Position numbers and translations under genes: made by a program. Below are positions 37,301 through 49,209 of a DNA stretch of 64,000 nucleotides, one piece after another. Numbering within the stretch: the first letter of the stretch is position 1; each line of letters starts with the position of its first letter. A model generated the notes under the pieces. The model ran no database searches. It was given only the letters and a program-made list of their open reading frames with translations, and was not told the DNA's origin. Source of the stretch: Stenopsyche tienmushanensis (lineage: Eukaryota; Arthropoda; Insecta; Trichoptera; Stenopsychidae); NCBI GenBank assembly GCA_008973525.1, contig WACJ01000406.1, positions 744,001 to 808,000 on the forward strand, given 5' to 3'.

Positions 37301-37990
37301 TCCCAATATTATTACTTGAATATATGATTATTGATATATATATAATTGATGTGAAAACGTGAATACCATGGATGTAAGAGCATGATATTAATGTGATATG
37401 AAATAAATTCTAATATTTGCTCTTAATTATGAATTTCACCATATGCCAATTTTGTAGAATCAATCGTGTGGAATATACAAAGTTTAAATCTTGTCATATT
37501 TTATTTGTCATGCTTTCTGATCAAATTCATATTCAAGAGCAGCATATTTCATATGCTCAATTTGTTTAAATAAAACAATGCTTAGAATAGTTTCTAGGAT
37601 TGAGTTATTTCAAGAATAATATAACATCCAAGAATGCTTTCTTGTGGAGTGTAATTCTTGTTGGCATCCAGCTTTGATATTTGTTATATGTTAGTTTGTA
37701 ATATTTATATGATTTTACCTCTTGTTCTGCTACTCTAATAAATTCTACTTAAGATACCCTAACCGCTATTGAATGCAGACTTATTCCGTTGGAGACTTTT
37801 CTAGGGAGGGATTTTTTATTATGGTAGTTTTTCATTTGCCTTCCACGCGTGATAAAATTAGGAGGGAATTATTTGAATATATTTTTTTCATTTATGGTAA
37901 ATAGTGAAATTATCATCTTTCACATGCGTACCTGTACGAATTTATAAAACTTTCCATCACCATGACGTAAATACATAATGATGTAAATAA
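34400..37990. other. Region without recognisable gene
   Basis: No protein similarity or shared repeat seen. A G+C-richer patch lies at 35.38-35.64 kb. All frames are under about 100 codons and look random. Confidence 0.5.
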
Positions 37991-38065
37991 TAAATACTAC
38001 AACTCGACTCTAATAATGGGAATATCGATATAAAATATAATAGATACGGGGTTCAGAATTTCATA
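37990..38065. repeat. hAT-derived repeat, short internal fragment
   Basis: About 75 bp matching the middle of the hAT-derived elements: AACTCGACTCTAATAATGGG, ATATCGATATAAAATATAAT and ATACGGGGTTCAGAATTT. Both ends are missing. Confidence 0.75.
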
Positions 38066-39020
38066 TGGTGTACCAAATACATATCATAGTAACGCGCAGG
38101 TTTTCTTTAGCACGGTAAGGGAAAGGTTAATCCGGGATCCGGGAAATCATAATAAACCTGGATCGATCAGAAATATTAAAAATTTGTTATTGCGATAAAA
38201 TCTGGATTTGAATACAGATTAATTATGTCTCATGAATTATCGGTAGAAAAAATAGACATATTTTCATGCTTATCGTATAAGATATCTTTTTTTGGTTATT
38301 ATAATACTTTATTTAATTCTTACTGGAATGTAAGCATGGATGTTCTATTTGAGCCGCTAAGATGATGGAATGTTTAGCCCCTTTCGGGGAACATCAACAA
38401 GGGGTTTATTGCTGCACTTCCCTTCCTCGGATAACTCTAACCGAGCATATTTACTGTCGAAATTAGCCCAACTTTTCGTCGTACAATTATATTGTTTTAC
38501 ATTTGTCGACTTTTGACAGCGCCCCTGAGTTTCCTGTCTCCTTTATTCCGGCCGAGTTTACGCTGGCAGGGCCCAGTTAATTTTGTTCTCAAAGGGTTTT
38601 ATTCGGTTTTCCTACGTTTTTTACCCACCGTTTCAGCGGTTACACCATTCATTTCGTTCCGGGCATTTCCGAGCTTTTCTTTCAAGTAGTCTTATCGCAC
38701 TTCCCCTGCGCATACCCTCGCAAGGAGTACCAGCCGACTCCTCTACCTTATCCGCTTTTTTAACTACACCTGGGACGAGTAAATGCTTTGAAATAAAATC
38801 GCACAACGTCTTTACCACGATTTATTAATATAATCTTTCAACCCCATCGGATGGAGTCATAAAATAGAATAGTAATTACGTGAAACACCTAAAATTTGGC
38901 ACAATGCTACAGGGTGCCCTATAAAATATGAACACCATAATGATGTATTTAAGTATCGGCGGTTTCGCATAATGAAGACGCTATGAGGCAAACGGTCGTT
39001 ACGCAAATAAATGTGCCTGT
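38066..39020. other. Region without recognisable gene
   Basis: A mixed-composition stretch at 38.35-38.83 kb has overlapping frames on both strands (up to 81 codons), none with a familiar motif. Confidence 0.45.
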
Positions 39021-39024
39021 TAAA

Positions 39025-39505
39025 TCTATATATATAAAAATCAATGTCTCGCGTCCGGCGTCCAGCGGCGTTCGAATGTCTCGCGTCCAATCCGCTTGCG
39101 TAAACAATGCCGAGAGGCGGTAATGGCATGCCCGGTTTGGTAAGGTAAAATAAGCCTTTAGTCAACTATGCCGACAGACAGTAATAGCGTGCCTGATATG
39201 GAGCATTTAGTCAAGTTTGTTCTGGTGAAGTGAGGCGCGGCCGCAAGGCGGTTAAGACATGCCCGATTAGGTAAGGTAAAATAAGCCTTTAGTCTTTAGT
39301 TAAACTATGCCGACAGGCAGAAATAGCATGCCCGATATGGAGCATTTAGTCAAGTTTGTTCTGGTGAAGTGAAGCGCGGCCGTGTGTCACTGTTCTAAGC
39401 GCGTGTGGCTAAGCAACCACATACAAAATATGCCTCTCCAAATCAATCATTAAACATTTCAATCGTTCATGTTTTTTAAAAGCGAAGCAAAGTAATGCCC
39501 GGCAT
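39025..39505 (+). repeat. Helitron-like repeat with internal tandem duplication
   Basis: Starts TCTATATATATAAAAATC directly after an A, as many insect Helitron 5' ends do. It ends near GCGAAGCAAAGTAATGCCC, a phrase resembling Helitron-like 3' regions. The interior holds a duplicated block: TAAGGTAAAATAAGCC at 39141 and 39272, and GAGCATTTAGTCAAGTTTG at 39201 and 39340, giving a repeat of about 131-139 bp. A terminal hairpin followed by CTRR was not found, so the class remains tentative. A related inverted piece is at 27.92-28.17 kb. Confidence 0.5.
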
Positions 39506-40350
39506 AAACTCAATTGCGAAATAAACTCCAGGATTCAACACGATATGAGGTGCGATCATTGCCTCAAAAATATATTAACACTTTACCGACCGCACGATTT
39601 CGCATGAAACCGCATGTTTTTTGAAAGATTTGATTGAAACAATAAATTTCGTAAATTTAGCATAACATTTGAACCTTTTAACCGACTTGAATAAAAATTA
39701 GAATTTAGGTTCCTATTGATTTTTAGAACCTTAAATAATTCATTCGCTGTTTTTGGACAGGAGTTGTCACATTTTTTACATTTGAAAAAGGAAAAGTTAA
39801 GAAAATCTAACTTTTAGAGAATTATTAAATTCTCAAAATATTCCCATAGCCTTTGGGCTATGTACGGTTGTAAACCTCGAAATATGGAATTTTTCTGGAC
39901 AGAATTTGCAAACCTTTTTTTCACATAACCAACTTTAAGACGGAGATAAAATTCTCAAATAATCACCATCGTCTCTATATTGTGTATAATTGTAAATCTG
40001 GGAATAGAGGTTTTTTCTAGACAGTGATTGCCAACCTTTTTTACAAAATATTTTTTTTAGAAAGATAAAATTCTTAAAATAAGTTTTAATAAATGCGGTC
40101 CGATATTTACTTAACAATCTATCCCAGTGGCGTATAATATTTAACGCATAATTTAACCCTATGTTGCATTGATTTTTCGGACAAAATGTTGATAATAATT
40201 TAGTATTCGATTAAAAAATAACGTAAATATAAAAACTACTGACTTCTGATTAAAAAAGAAGAAACGTATATATTTTTAAAGAAGAAACGATATATGTTGT
40301 ATAGGGTAGGGAAGAGTTTTGAGTCTCACTTGCGGCCCCGAAAAAAAAGG
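39506..40350. other. A+T-rich DNA without recognisable gene
   Basis: Nothing recognisable. Confidence 0.5.
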
Positions 40351-40361
40351 GTGCGAACCCA

Positions 40362-40880
40362 CTAATCGCTACTGGTCGCAAGGAAGGGCTCGATGGAAAT
40401 CGTAAAAAGCCCCAGGGATGCGTTTCCCCTCAAAACTTTTACAAAATCCCTAAATTTCCTAAAATTAGAGGGAAAGACCACAAATTTTGGGTGTCCAACC
40501 GGACTGAATTTCGGACCACTGACACAACGAAGGAACGCCTCGCGATCGGATGCCATGTCCGAAAATTTCCACAGAACATAGTCGGCGTTCATGAACGGAT
40601 CTCCGCATGGACACTCCGAAGTTGTTGAAAGCCCAAACCTAACCAACGAGGCCCTAAATTACCCGTGTCCTGTGAGGAACTGAGACGTCCAGTGATCTGG
40701 GACGACCCAGCGACATCTCAGGCGTTGCCTAACCGAGAGGAAGAAAGTAAGAGGTGGCGGCCGACGACCGACGCAGACCACCTCTCCTGCCATCTAAATA
40801 AAGCCGCTTTCTAGACACGACGACGAAGATCACAGAGGGCGTTTGAGGCATTCGCCTCTGTCTGGATTTTTCTGAATCTT
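40362..40880 (-). pseudogene. Non-LTR retrotransposon (Jockey/I/R1 type) C-terminus, degenerate
   Basis: Minus-strand pieces in order. At about 40785-40880 is KAALFRWQERWSAS, matching the 'WQxRWxxxxxGRW' region. After a frameshift, one frame reads FFLSVRQRLRCRWVVPDHWT, then SQFLTGHG, an in-frame TAA, then FRASLVRFGLSTTSECPCG, closing at 40362. 'QFLTGHGxFxxYLxRFGLxxxPxCxCG' followed by a VLW segment is the conserved end of the insect Jockey/I/R1 polyprotein around its C-terminal Cys/His motif. The copy has at least two stops and a frameshift and lacks reverse transcriptase, so it is dead. The Penelope-like fragment begins just beyond its upstream end and points the other way. Confidence 0.8.
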
Positions 40881-40887
40881 CGGGACG

Positions 40888-41416
40888 GGAGAAAATATAG
40901 GAAGTCTTCTGTTCAATAAAAAGAACAAAGTGAAAAACGAAATTCATGGAGCTTACGAGATCGAATGCTCAGCCTGCATCATATTGTACATTGAACAAAC
41001 CCATAGATACATCACCCACGGGATGACAGTGCATCAGAACACAGTCTTTGAATTGAATTACAAATCCGCAGTACACAAATATGGTATGAAGAACGATCAA
41101 TTTTGATGGTAACAAAACCATAGCAATGAATTGCGAGAGAGTGATGGAAATCGAAAAACGAAAAAACTCCACATTCAATGGACGAGACGACGACACTAGC
41201 ATACCCAGAACTTGGCTACCAGTTTTATCGAAAATTAAGGCATCAAACACCAAGCAAAAACATCTGAAAGTGCAAACAATCTACCACAAAGCGACGGCAA
41301 TGCATAGCCCAAATATAGCACTGGCCGGAGGATACTCACAAGGAGCATTATCAAGGCGCCGGCAACTATTCCGCATCCACGAGTCCGTCAGGAGACTCGA
41401 AGTATCGGAATGATAT
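40888..41416 (+). pseudogene. Penelope-like element, GIY-YIG endonuclease region
   Basis: The plus frame to a TGA at 41104-41106 reads EIHGAYEIECSACIILYIEQ and then THRYITHGMTVHQ and KSAVHKYG. This matches the C-terminal GIY-YIG endonuclease of Penelope-like elements and DIRS-type relatives ('GVYxIxCxxCxxxYIGQTxRxxxxRxxEHxxA', then 'SAVAxHxxxxxH'). The glycine of the YIG triplet is replaced by Glu (YIE). A frameshift moves the rest to the frame 41126-41413, which has the following 'xxxIEKxxxxFNxRDDxxxIPxxWLPVL' segment (MEIEKRKNSTFNGRDDDTSI). No reverse transcriptase is adjacent, so this is a truncated, inactive copy. Confidence 0.8.
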
Positions 41417-41419
41417 ATA

Positions 41420-42355
41420 TTTGAAATCTTAATGTACCTTTTAAATAATTACTAAGCGCCATCGTATACCCGTTTTTCAGTGTAATTAAAAATATCTAAA
41501 TTCATTCCAATAAACTGAATTATTATTATAAACACAAATTGCCACAAAATAACATGTGAACATGTTCAAAGTTATAACACAAGTTGGAAATATCCCATCT
41601 GATTATTAACAATTTATTTACATACACTTGTGTTACAATTCTTGTTTGAGCTTACATGCGAAAAGCTCTCTCTATTCATAGAAATTGTGATTTAACTTTA
41701 GGCAATATTTTGTTCTTCAAAGGCGCCTCGTGACATTTTTATATAGTTATTATATATAATTAATTTCGTCTTCGTATTATACAAATATATATGCGCATTC
41801 TTGATGTGCGGCATATGAATCGCGAATAATCGGAAAGGTCACTTGCCCTATTACCTGGGCCGAATATAATATATATTTATGAAACGAAACGATCAATTTA
41901 TATGAAGATTTTTAGCTGTTAAGACTCTGTTCTTATTACTTATTTAATTGAATGCATCTTGACAGTTTGAAATTGCATAATTTATAAGTTTCAATTCAAT
42001 TAGTGAGTCTTAAATCCCTTTCAATTATATTCATTGGATTCAAATCACATCTTATTGCAGTGATTTGATACTATTTTTCCATCGCATGCCATTTCTTTTC
42101 TATTAAGATAAATGCACTCGTAGTGTGTCTTAATTCAAAGGACTTATATGAAAGCCTCCACCGACATTCATACATCACGCCATTTCCGGGATTTGTCCAC
42201 CTACGCTCTTGAAAGAATTTACTGACAGAGTGGCCTCATCATTTACCGTCTGTGTAAAATCAGAATTCACATAAAATGTGTTTTGAAACTGTATAAATAA
42301 AAAATTAAATGAAATTCAGGATTATTAAATTTGACATTTTTGACACGATAAATGG
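41420..42355. other. A+T-rich DNA without recognisable gene
   Basis: Nothing recognisable. Confidence 0.5.
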
Positions 42356-42842
42356 TTTCCGCGGAAAATCGCACAAAAAAAAGCTATGACTTACATAGAA
42401 AAAGTAAAGATGCGTTCCATGGATTTTAAAAATCGCATAACTTTGAAACAGCTATTTAAAATATATCCAAAATCGCATAAAAAAAGTTAATAAAAAAACA
42501 GGAAAACAATAAGGCAATTTAAAAATAACATTTTTTGTAACATTTAAAGGACGTCTTGCATCATTGGTAAAATTTTAATTTTCGTTGTGATTTTCGATAT
42601 GACTCAAAATCGCTCTCTTCTTCGGAAGAAATTGTATACCCAGTGTCAATATCATCATTATTCTGTGTAGATTTTCTCTTTCCAACAATATAATTCATAA
42701 TTAGTAAAGATGTCATTATAGTCCCTAACTCTAAAAAAATATGTCTCGATACGTACTCTTTATGAAATTAAAAAATTGCTTTAAAAAACCGCATAACTTC
42801 GAAATCGCACAAAAAAAGTCGCACAAAAAGAGGTATGAGTTT
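42356..42842 (-). mobile_element. pogo/Tigger-like DNA element, copy B
   Basis: Collinear with copy A but shorter: AAGATGCGTTCCATGG at 42409, then the CGCATAAAAAAAGTTAATAA block, the acidic peptide on the minus strand (GKRKSTQNNDDIDTGYTISS, then EEESDFESY), and AATCGCACAAAAAAAGTCGC near the right end. The right end read inward gives CTCATACCTCTTTTTGTGCG, very much in the style of Tigger termini. The left end is rearranged and no TA pair can be fixed with certainty. Copy C at 45.9 kb is inverted relative to this one. Confidence 0.65.
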
Positions 42843-45800
42843 ATATTCAATTATTCAAACAGACAGCGTTTATGCCATTGTAAATATCTGTTTATATTTT
42901 AAACTTATTTTATGTAAGATTCAATCTGGTTAATATAAATTGATCAAACGCTGTGTCTTATTCTATGATCCGCTCGGTTTCGATGCTTTTAAAGAAGCTC
43001 ACATAACACAGTTATTCCATTTGAAATTGTTTCATTCAATATCGTGAGATGCAGCGCAATATCTTTCATAATAATTGCTCACGTTTCTTCCATAAATTTA
43101 CTACCGGTTTTCGAATCGATTTGGAATTCATACGAAGCGCTTTCATCATTCGCGTTTTAGAAAATTAAATTAAATTTGGCTTTCCAGTCGATTGGCTCTA
43201 ATAATGCATAATTTAGGCGCAATCTCTGCGATGTCATATTAAATACAAATTCTCGGTAATTACGCCTCGATTTTCGGAAATATTGCAAATTGGATTTAGC
43301 CGCGTAATGAAAAATATGTGCGCCCTAAAAGTTTCCCGGAACTCTCATCCCTCGCGTGGATTCGGGATACGTTCCCCGAAATTTCGGTGGGAAATACAGT
43401 CGACCGAATTAAATTGCCGGAAAAGTACGCGTCCTCATTTTTACTCCATTATTGAGCGTTTTCTAAATACGAAATTATCCTTTGTCAACGTCGTCCGTCG
43501 GCGAGAATCAATCATAATTATCTATGTTGTCACGTTTTATTCATCATTACTTTCATTTTTTTTTTGTTATCAATCAACATTATCCGCTTTCAATGGCCTT
43601 CCTTATCGCTCTCATTCCATGCGAAAAGAATATTTTTAACCATTTCAGGGCAATCGATGGCCGGGAAGCGGTTTTTTTGATTAATTTGGCCATCTCCATA
43701 ACGATAAGAATTATACACGAAAGAGGCGACTAATCCTTTTTTTATTCAATAAGAGTGCTGTGTTATTTTAAACCATATGTCAAATTGCTACCATGCATCG
43801 TTCTTCAGTCACGATTTCATATTCTCACGACTTTACCTAGTGTTTTTTTAGGAGTTTGAATACGATCTATTTGAAAATTGTGCCATGTTTGTGTTAATGG
43901 AATAATATTATTTTTTTATACATCCAGAGTCTATTTTGTCTGTTCTGGGATGGTAGATTTTTGTTGGGACGTTTTTTGTGTGCTATATTTTCACTTAATA
44001 AAGGACAGTCATTATTTCGTCGGGTACTTTAGCTTACGCCTTCTTTCGTTCTAAAGCTCCCCCAAAACCTCTTCTGCTCACTCTGCTTTCCCTCTCTCTT
44101 TTGCTTATCTCTCTTATCCATTAGTCGTGAAAATTCATATTTCATCCCTCTTTTATTTTTATTCCGCTTTCGTCGACACCCCGCGGTTTTCATTCGGGAG
44201 AGACTCTCCTCGACCAGGCTTTGTCTATTAATCACATGGATGAGTCCGTATAACGGAATCTTGTTCCGTGAAATTGTACCAGGTGATCTCGTGCGCTACG
44301 CTTTTGTAATTTGTCACCACATCTACGGCATACGCAATCGCCTACGTTCAGCAAATTGAATTAAGGCCAACACGTTCGCCAATAATGTAACAATTTATTT
44401 GGATAAGTTTCAATGAAGCCAAATATATCAATAACCTGGATAAATGCAGAATACATATACGAAACAAATATGCTTACAACACACAAGATGTATTGATTCA
44501 TCACCATTAAATACAAATCGAGACGTATTTTATTTGAAATATTGACATCCAAAAATGTAAATAAAGCCCCATTTTATTCGCAAATTTGAAATAATGTGAA
44601 TCATAAAATAGTCCCCTCCTTTTATTCCTGTGGGAAAATAAACGATGAATTATGATGCTCCTTCTGTAGCACAACATTTTAATAAAAATATTATCGTTAT
44701 TCATGTATTTGTAGGGAGTGCTTTTTGCAAACTTGCGTTTCGGTCGATGAGTGAAAAGAAAAGAGTCTGATTTGTAAATCTAACAATTTACAAGTATGTG
44801 TTTATGTATTTCGAGGGTTAAAATACATTTTGTAATATAAAATAGCAAACAAGGAAGTTTTATCTTGTATATTTCATCTCAGTAGCTAGTTAAAAACAAG
44901 AAAAGGTTTTCACTTTAGGCGTTCCTATAGTTATAATGCAATGAACAATGATGTAATGATGTAATGATGACAGTTACAATCAATTTCCATCGAGATAATT
45001 ACCAATAGATTAATCAAAGCTGACAATACCTGATCATTTTCAATCAAATAATAGATTGTCCAGTTAGGAATGTCGTTTTTTAAATTAAAGAGTTAAATTC
45101 AAACATAAAAAATTTAACTTTTAAGCTTTCTAATTGTAAACAATAAATCTGCCTCGTTATAATTTGATCATATGGAAGGACTTCATACTAGATTATCCCT
45201 TTGGAGTCCCACTATACATTTAAAAGAACTTTTTTTACTGTTAAGCCCGATCAAAGGCTTGGTTTCTTTAGCTACCCTTTTGAAAGCCATTGTCTTTTGC
45301 GTTTTTGATTTGAGTACAATTCCCATTTTTCACCTTCAGTCATTCACCTTCCTTCACATAGTCTTGATCTCATCAATAATGATGTTCGGTATCCAAACCC
45401 CCTGTTTTACGGCATTTCCTATTTGTTTCGAGTGTATTTGAATACTTTTCCAGAAATATCCAAGTTTGTCTATTAATTCTCCTTTTTTGTTGTTGTATAA
45501 AATAACTCCAGATGTTAATCGAAGGAATGGCTGAGACACAACTGATGGTCAAAAATTAAGTATGAAAAAAAACGACATTTTTAACGGGACAATCTAATAA
45601 TATATGGATGCGTATTTCGAAAAATCAACATTTAATTTTCGTTTTATAAAATGACTCAAGTCATGCTCCAGATTCAAACGTTGATATTTTTTCGGTGATT
45701 TTTAGACTTAATGTTACGGTTTATCAAATCAATATATAAAAATTTATGTGCCTACAATTTATCTAATAACGCTTAATGGAAGTTTCTGCAAGGGGCTAAA

Positions 45801-45915
45801 AATAATTCGAATAGATTGTCATTAGTAGATTTGTCATGATAATGAAATCAAAGTCATATTAAAATATTCAGATAAATCCCCTTCTGAATAAATTTTAAAA
45901 TTAACGTCTGACATA
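42843..45915. other. Region without recognisable gene
   Basis: Lies between two inverted copies of the pogo/Tigger-like family. The longest frame (118 codons, plus, 43283-43639) shows no familiar motif. A short ATGATGTAATG repeat occurs at 44940-44970. Confidence 0.5.
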
Positions 45916-46362
45916 CACACAAAACTCTTTTTGTGCGAATTTTTTTGTGCGATTTCGAAGTTATGCGGTTTTTTAAAGCAATTTTTTAATTTCAAACAGA
46001 GTACGTATCGAGATATATTTTTTTAGAGTTACGGACTATAATGACAACTTTAATAATTATGAATTATATTGTTGGAAAGAGAAAATCTACACAGAATAAT
46101 GATGATATTGACACTGAGTATACAATTTCTTCCGAAGAAAAGAGCGATTTTGAGTTATATCGAAAATTAAAATTTTACCAATGATGCAAGACGTCCTTCA
46201 AATGTTACCAAAAATGTTATTTTTTAATTGCCTTATTGTTTTCCTGTTTTTTATTAACTTTTTTTATGCGATTTTCGATAGTATTTATATATCTGTTTCA
46301 AAGTTATGCGGTTTTTAAAATCCATGGAACGCATCTTTACTTTTTCCAAAAAAGTTTATGTG
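45916..46362 (+). mobile_element. pogo/Tigger-like DNA element, copy C
   Basis: A 447-bp element flanked by TA (45914-45915 and 46363-46364). The left end is CACACAAAACTCTTTTTGTG and the right end read inward is CACATAAACTTTTTTGG. The plus strand encodes the same tail as copies A and B (VGKRKSTQNNDDIDTEYTIS, then SEEKSDFELYRK), here ending in a TGA after FYQ. The open frame of about 50 codons conserved across three copies points to the end of the family's transposase and not to selection on this copy. Confidence 0.7.
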
Positions 46363-46364
46363 TA

Positions 46365-48009
46365 CTAATTTTAAAAATGCTTTTGATTCACGTTATTTAT
46401 GTTTGCAATAATACCGATAGCTTAATTGACAATTTGAATTACCATGTTCAACATTTTGGCAGTACCGATTAATCTTCGATTGGCAGCCTAACATATCAAC
46501 ATTGACAATCTACATGAAATTTGTCCCATTTCTGCCATTGATTCTATAATCGTATTTTGAATGAATCCAGTCTTGTTAAACGTAAATACTTCGATCCTGA
46601 AAAGCTGTTAAAATAAAGAAAAAAATGGAGGATTGAAATGTTTCGAAATTAGAAAAATCCGTATGACCATTTTTCATTAAACTAAATTTTCATGTGTTTA
46701 TTATTTTAATGGATGAATCTAAAAAATAATCATCGTAAAATATTAATAAACCAATCCTTAAATCTGGCTTTTAGCGGCACAGCTTGTTCATAAGTTCATA
46801 AGATGTAAGATTGCAACCGAGATGTACGTAATGGTCCACTCAAACTCGGTAATATATATTTTTTTGGTTAAAGAAGGCTTCCTGTGTTGAAAATTTGAGT
46901 TATTACACAAACTTGAGAATATTTTATGTCGAGTGTGCTCGAAGCATCCTTTCCGAGACCGATGGAGATGTATTCATCGTTATCGATGTACTCACTTGAC
47001 CAGCTATTGATATATTTTCGTTTTCCCATTCGGCAAACTTTCACCACATTTCGAGGAGGCCCACCGAGCCCTTATCATCAAATGTAAATAAGATGAACCC
47101 TTCAATTTAATAGTGGCACGCTTTCTTTGCCCTCGATATAGGTAAAATCTTATTCAGACGCTAAATCCGCATCGCTTATCTATTCAGGCCCGACGTATTC
47201 TTGAATATTTTTCTTAAAATTATAATAGCAAATATCCCTTGACCCTAAATACAATTTTTATTTGTACCGAGCAACTTTCAGCGCAGAAGATTCGCGTGAG
47301 TATCTCGTAAAAACTGAATGAAAAATTACCAAAAAATCTCTGCAATATGCACGATTTTCCTTTTATTATCGTACCCGTCTTTTTTTTTTCTTTATGTTGG
47401 AGATCGTGAAATATAAGAGAAAGCACAATCAACTAAGTGCTTGCTCTTTTTGATAATTGTATTTAGAGTATACACTTAAAAAACGTCAGCCCACTTGTGA
47501 ATGATGGTGTTATTATAGATAATAAGTGTGCTCGAAAAGCAAATAATGCTGTCATTAAATATGAAAAATTGCCGGTGATTTATTATGTTTTTTTCCTCTC
47601 CTGAAAATGTTCTTTTAATTCATGGAACGTACATATAGGACACCATAAATTTGCTTTCAATATTTTGAATAATTATTTGGATTTCTTTCTCAGTGAAAGG
47701 TTATGATGCCTTTAAAATAGTCAACATTAATTATTAGGTGGGAATGCTCATAGTGAAACATTTATGACAAGACGTGGGAGGTTTTATAAATATGAAAGAT
47801 ACAACAAACTTTATACAGCATCAATGTAAATGATGTACCTGCTGGCTTTAATAATAAAGCAGTACATTATTTTGCCGGAGTTATATTTACCATGATCATA
47901 AGATGTTCTGTTCCAATTTTATAGATGCTAGCGAGGGTATTAACAATATATAAATACGTAAAAATGAGAAGCTGGATTCGCTGGATTTGTAGACTCGCAT
48001 ATCTGGTGA
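46365..48009. other. A+T-rich DNA without recognisable gene
   Basis: Nothing recognisable. Confidence 0.5.
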
Positions 48010-48300
48010 ATGCAGCGACGAACGAGTTCAATAAATAAACACTGTCGATAGCACAAAATGTTCGGTAATTTCTTCAAATAAGCACAATTGAAATCGATTC
48101 ATTCATACATCATGATTAGTCGATGAATTTGAGTTAACGATATATGCAATCGTACGATGTACGCAGGAAGCTCTCCGTCTCTGTCTCCCATGCACAATTA
48201 CCGAACTCTGTCTCTGTCTCTCTCCGAGCTCAACGTACAAGAGTGCTCTTTCTGAATGACTGGAATTCGCTCGCAAATACGCGATCATCCTACCATAAAG
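48010..48300 (+). repeat. GA/CT-rich interspersed repeat, copy 3
   Basis: The longest copy of this repeat: ACTGTCGATAGCACAAAATG at about 48041, GATTAGTCGATGAATTTGAG, CGCAGGAAGCTCTCCGTCTC with adjoining CT-rich stretches, AACGTACAAGAGTGCTCTTT, and CGATCATCCTACCATAAAG near the right end. It is inverted relative to the 9.2- and 12.5-kb copies. It shows that the segment flanking the hAT insertion at 13.4 kb is part of the same repeat. Confidence 0.7.
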
Positions 48301-48680
48301 ATTAATATCAATTTAAAATAAAGTCGAAAAACGCCATGAATTATTAATTTTATTTAAAGTATGGAGCAGAGTATATATTGTGGGATCTTTTGAATCTAAA
48401 TTATAATCGCACTGAGTTGATATTTCATAAAATATCAATTCAATTGAATGACTTTCTTCTTTTATGTATCAAATACTCCCAGGGATTAATGAGGATTAGT
48501 TTCATCTCAGTATAATTGAGCAATCAAATCAATTACATTCGCTAATCGTGATCTGGGTATTACGAAAAAGAACTTAATACATAGAAAATGTATCCTTTTG
48601 TTGTGTTTGTGGAATTCCTTATTTTATTTACAATAAAATACATTTCATCCTGAAACCTTTCTATATTAAGCTTTGCCTTT
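48301..48680. other. A+T-rich spacer
   Basis: Nothing recognisable. Confidence 0.5.
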
Positions 48681-48681
48681 T

Positions 48682-49209
48682 TTAATCGTAGTTTCTTCTT
48701 TCTGCGCGTTTCTGCAATTTTCCGTATTCGTCGATACGAATATTGACGAGCTGAAATCTCGTGCTGTGTTTCACAAATGGTATTTGTTCAAGAACTAGAT
48801 TTAATTCTTCCGATGTAGCTTTGAACGGGCGAAGTTTTTCGTTCTTGGGGGGTTTTAATTTGTTGTTATTTTCGGTTATGTCATACATCGATGGCAAACA
48901 GGATATTTTTACGTTCGAAATGCGTCCTTTTATAATATCTCGAATTCGGAAGATAAGGGAAAAATAGTGGTTGTACATCCGCTGAAGCTTCGTATCGGTT
49001 TGGCGAACAAACACCGGTGCAGGTACAAAATGTTTCTGACGTTTTTCTAATGACACCGTATTCGGATGTCATCACCGTTCCGGTTCACATACGAGCTCGT
49101 ATCTCGTATGTTCTTTAAAGCTCAGGATGTCCTTAAGCGCAAAGATAAGTTCCAAGGTACTTTCGCGAAATGAGTCTTGAGCAAAATTGCCAAATCCTTG
49201 AAGACTCTG
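48682..49209 (-). pseudogene. Unrecognised degenerate coding stretch
   Basis: One minus frame of 176 codons, from 49209 to the stop at 48682, is interrupted only by two adjacent TGA codons (49069-49074). Both sides of these stops look protein-like and are in the same frame: upstream FRESTLELIFALKDILSFKE, downstream PAPVFVRQTDTKLQRMYNHY and later LNLVLEQIPFVKHSTRFQLV. Charged and hydrophobic residues alternate as in a folded protein, unlike the Ile/Phe/Lys-rich chance frames nearby. No known domain is evident to me. There is no convincing ATG or splice signal. It may be a dead host gene or retrocopy, an element-borne gene or an endogenised viral gene. Confidence 0.4.

Noticed and set aside
43283..43639. 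118-codon plus frame.
   Set aside because: No recognisable motif. The second half is a low-complexity hydrophobic run from T-rich DNA.
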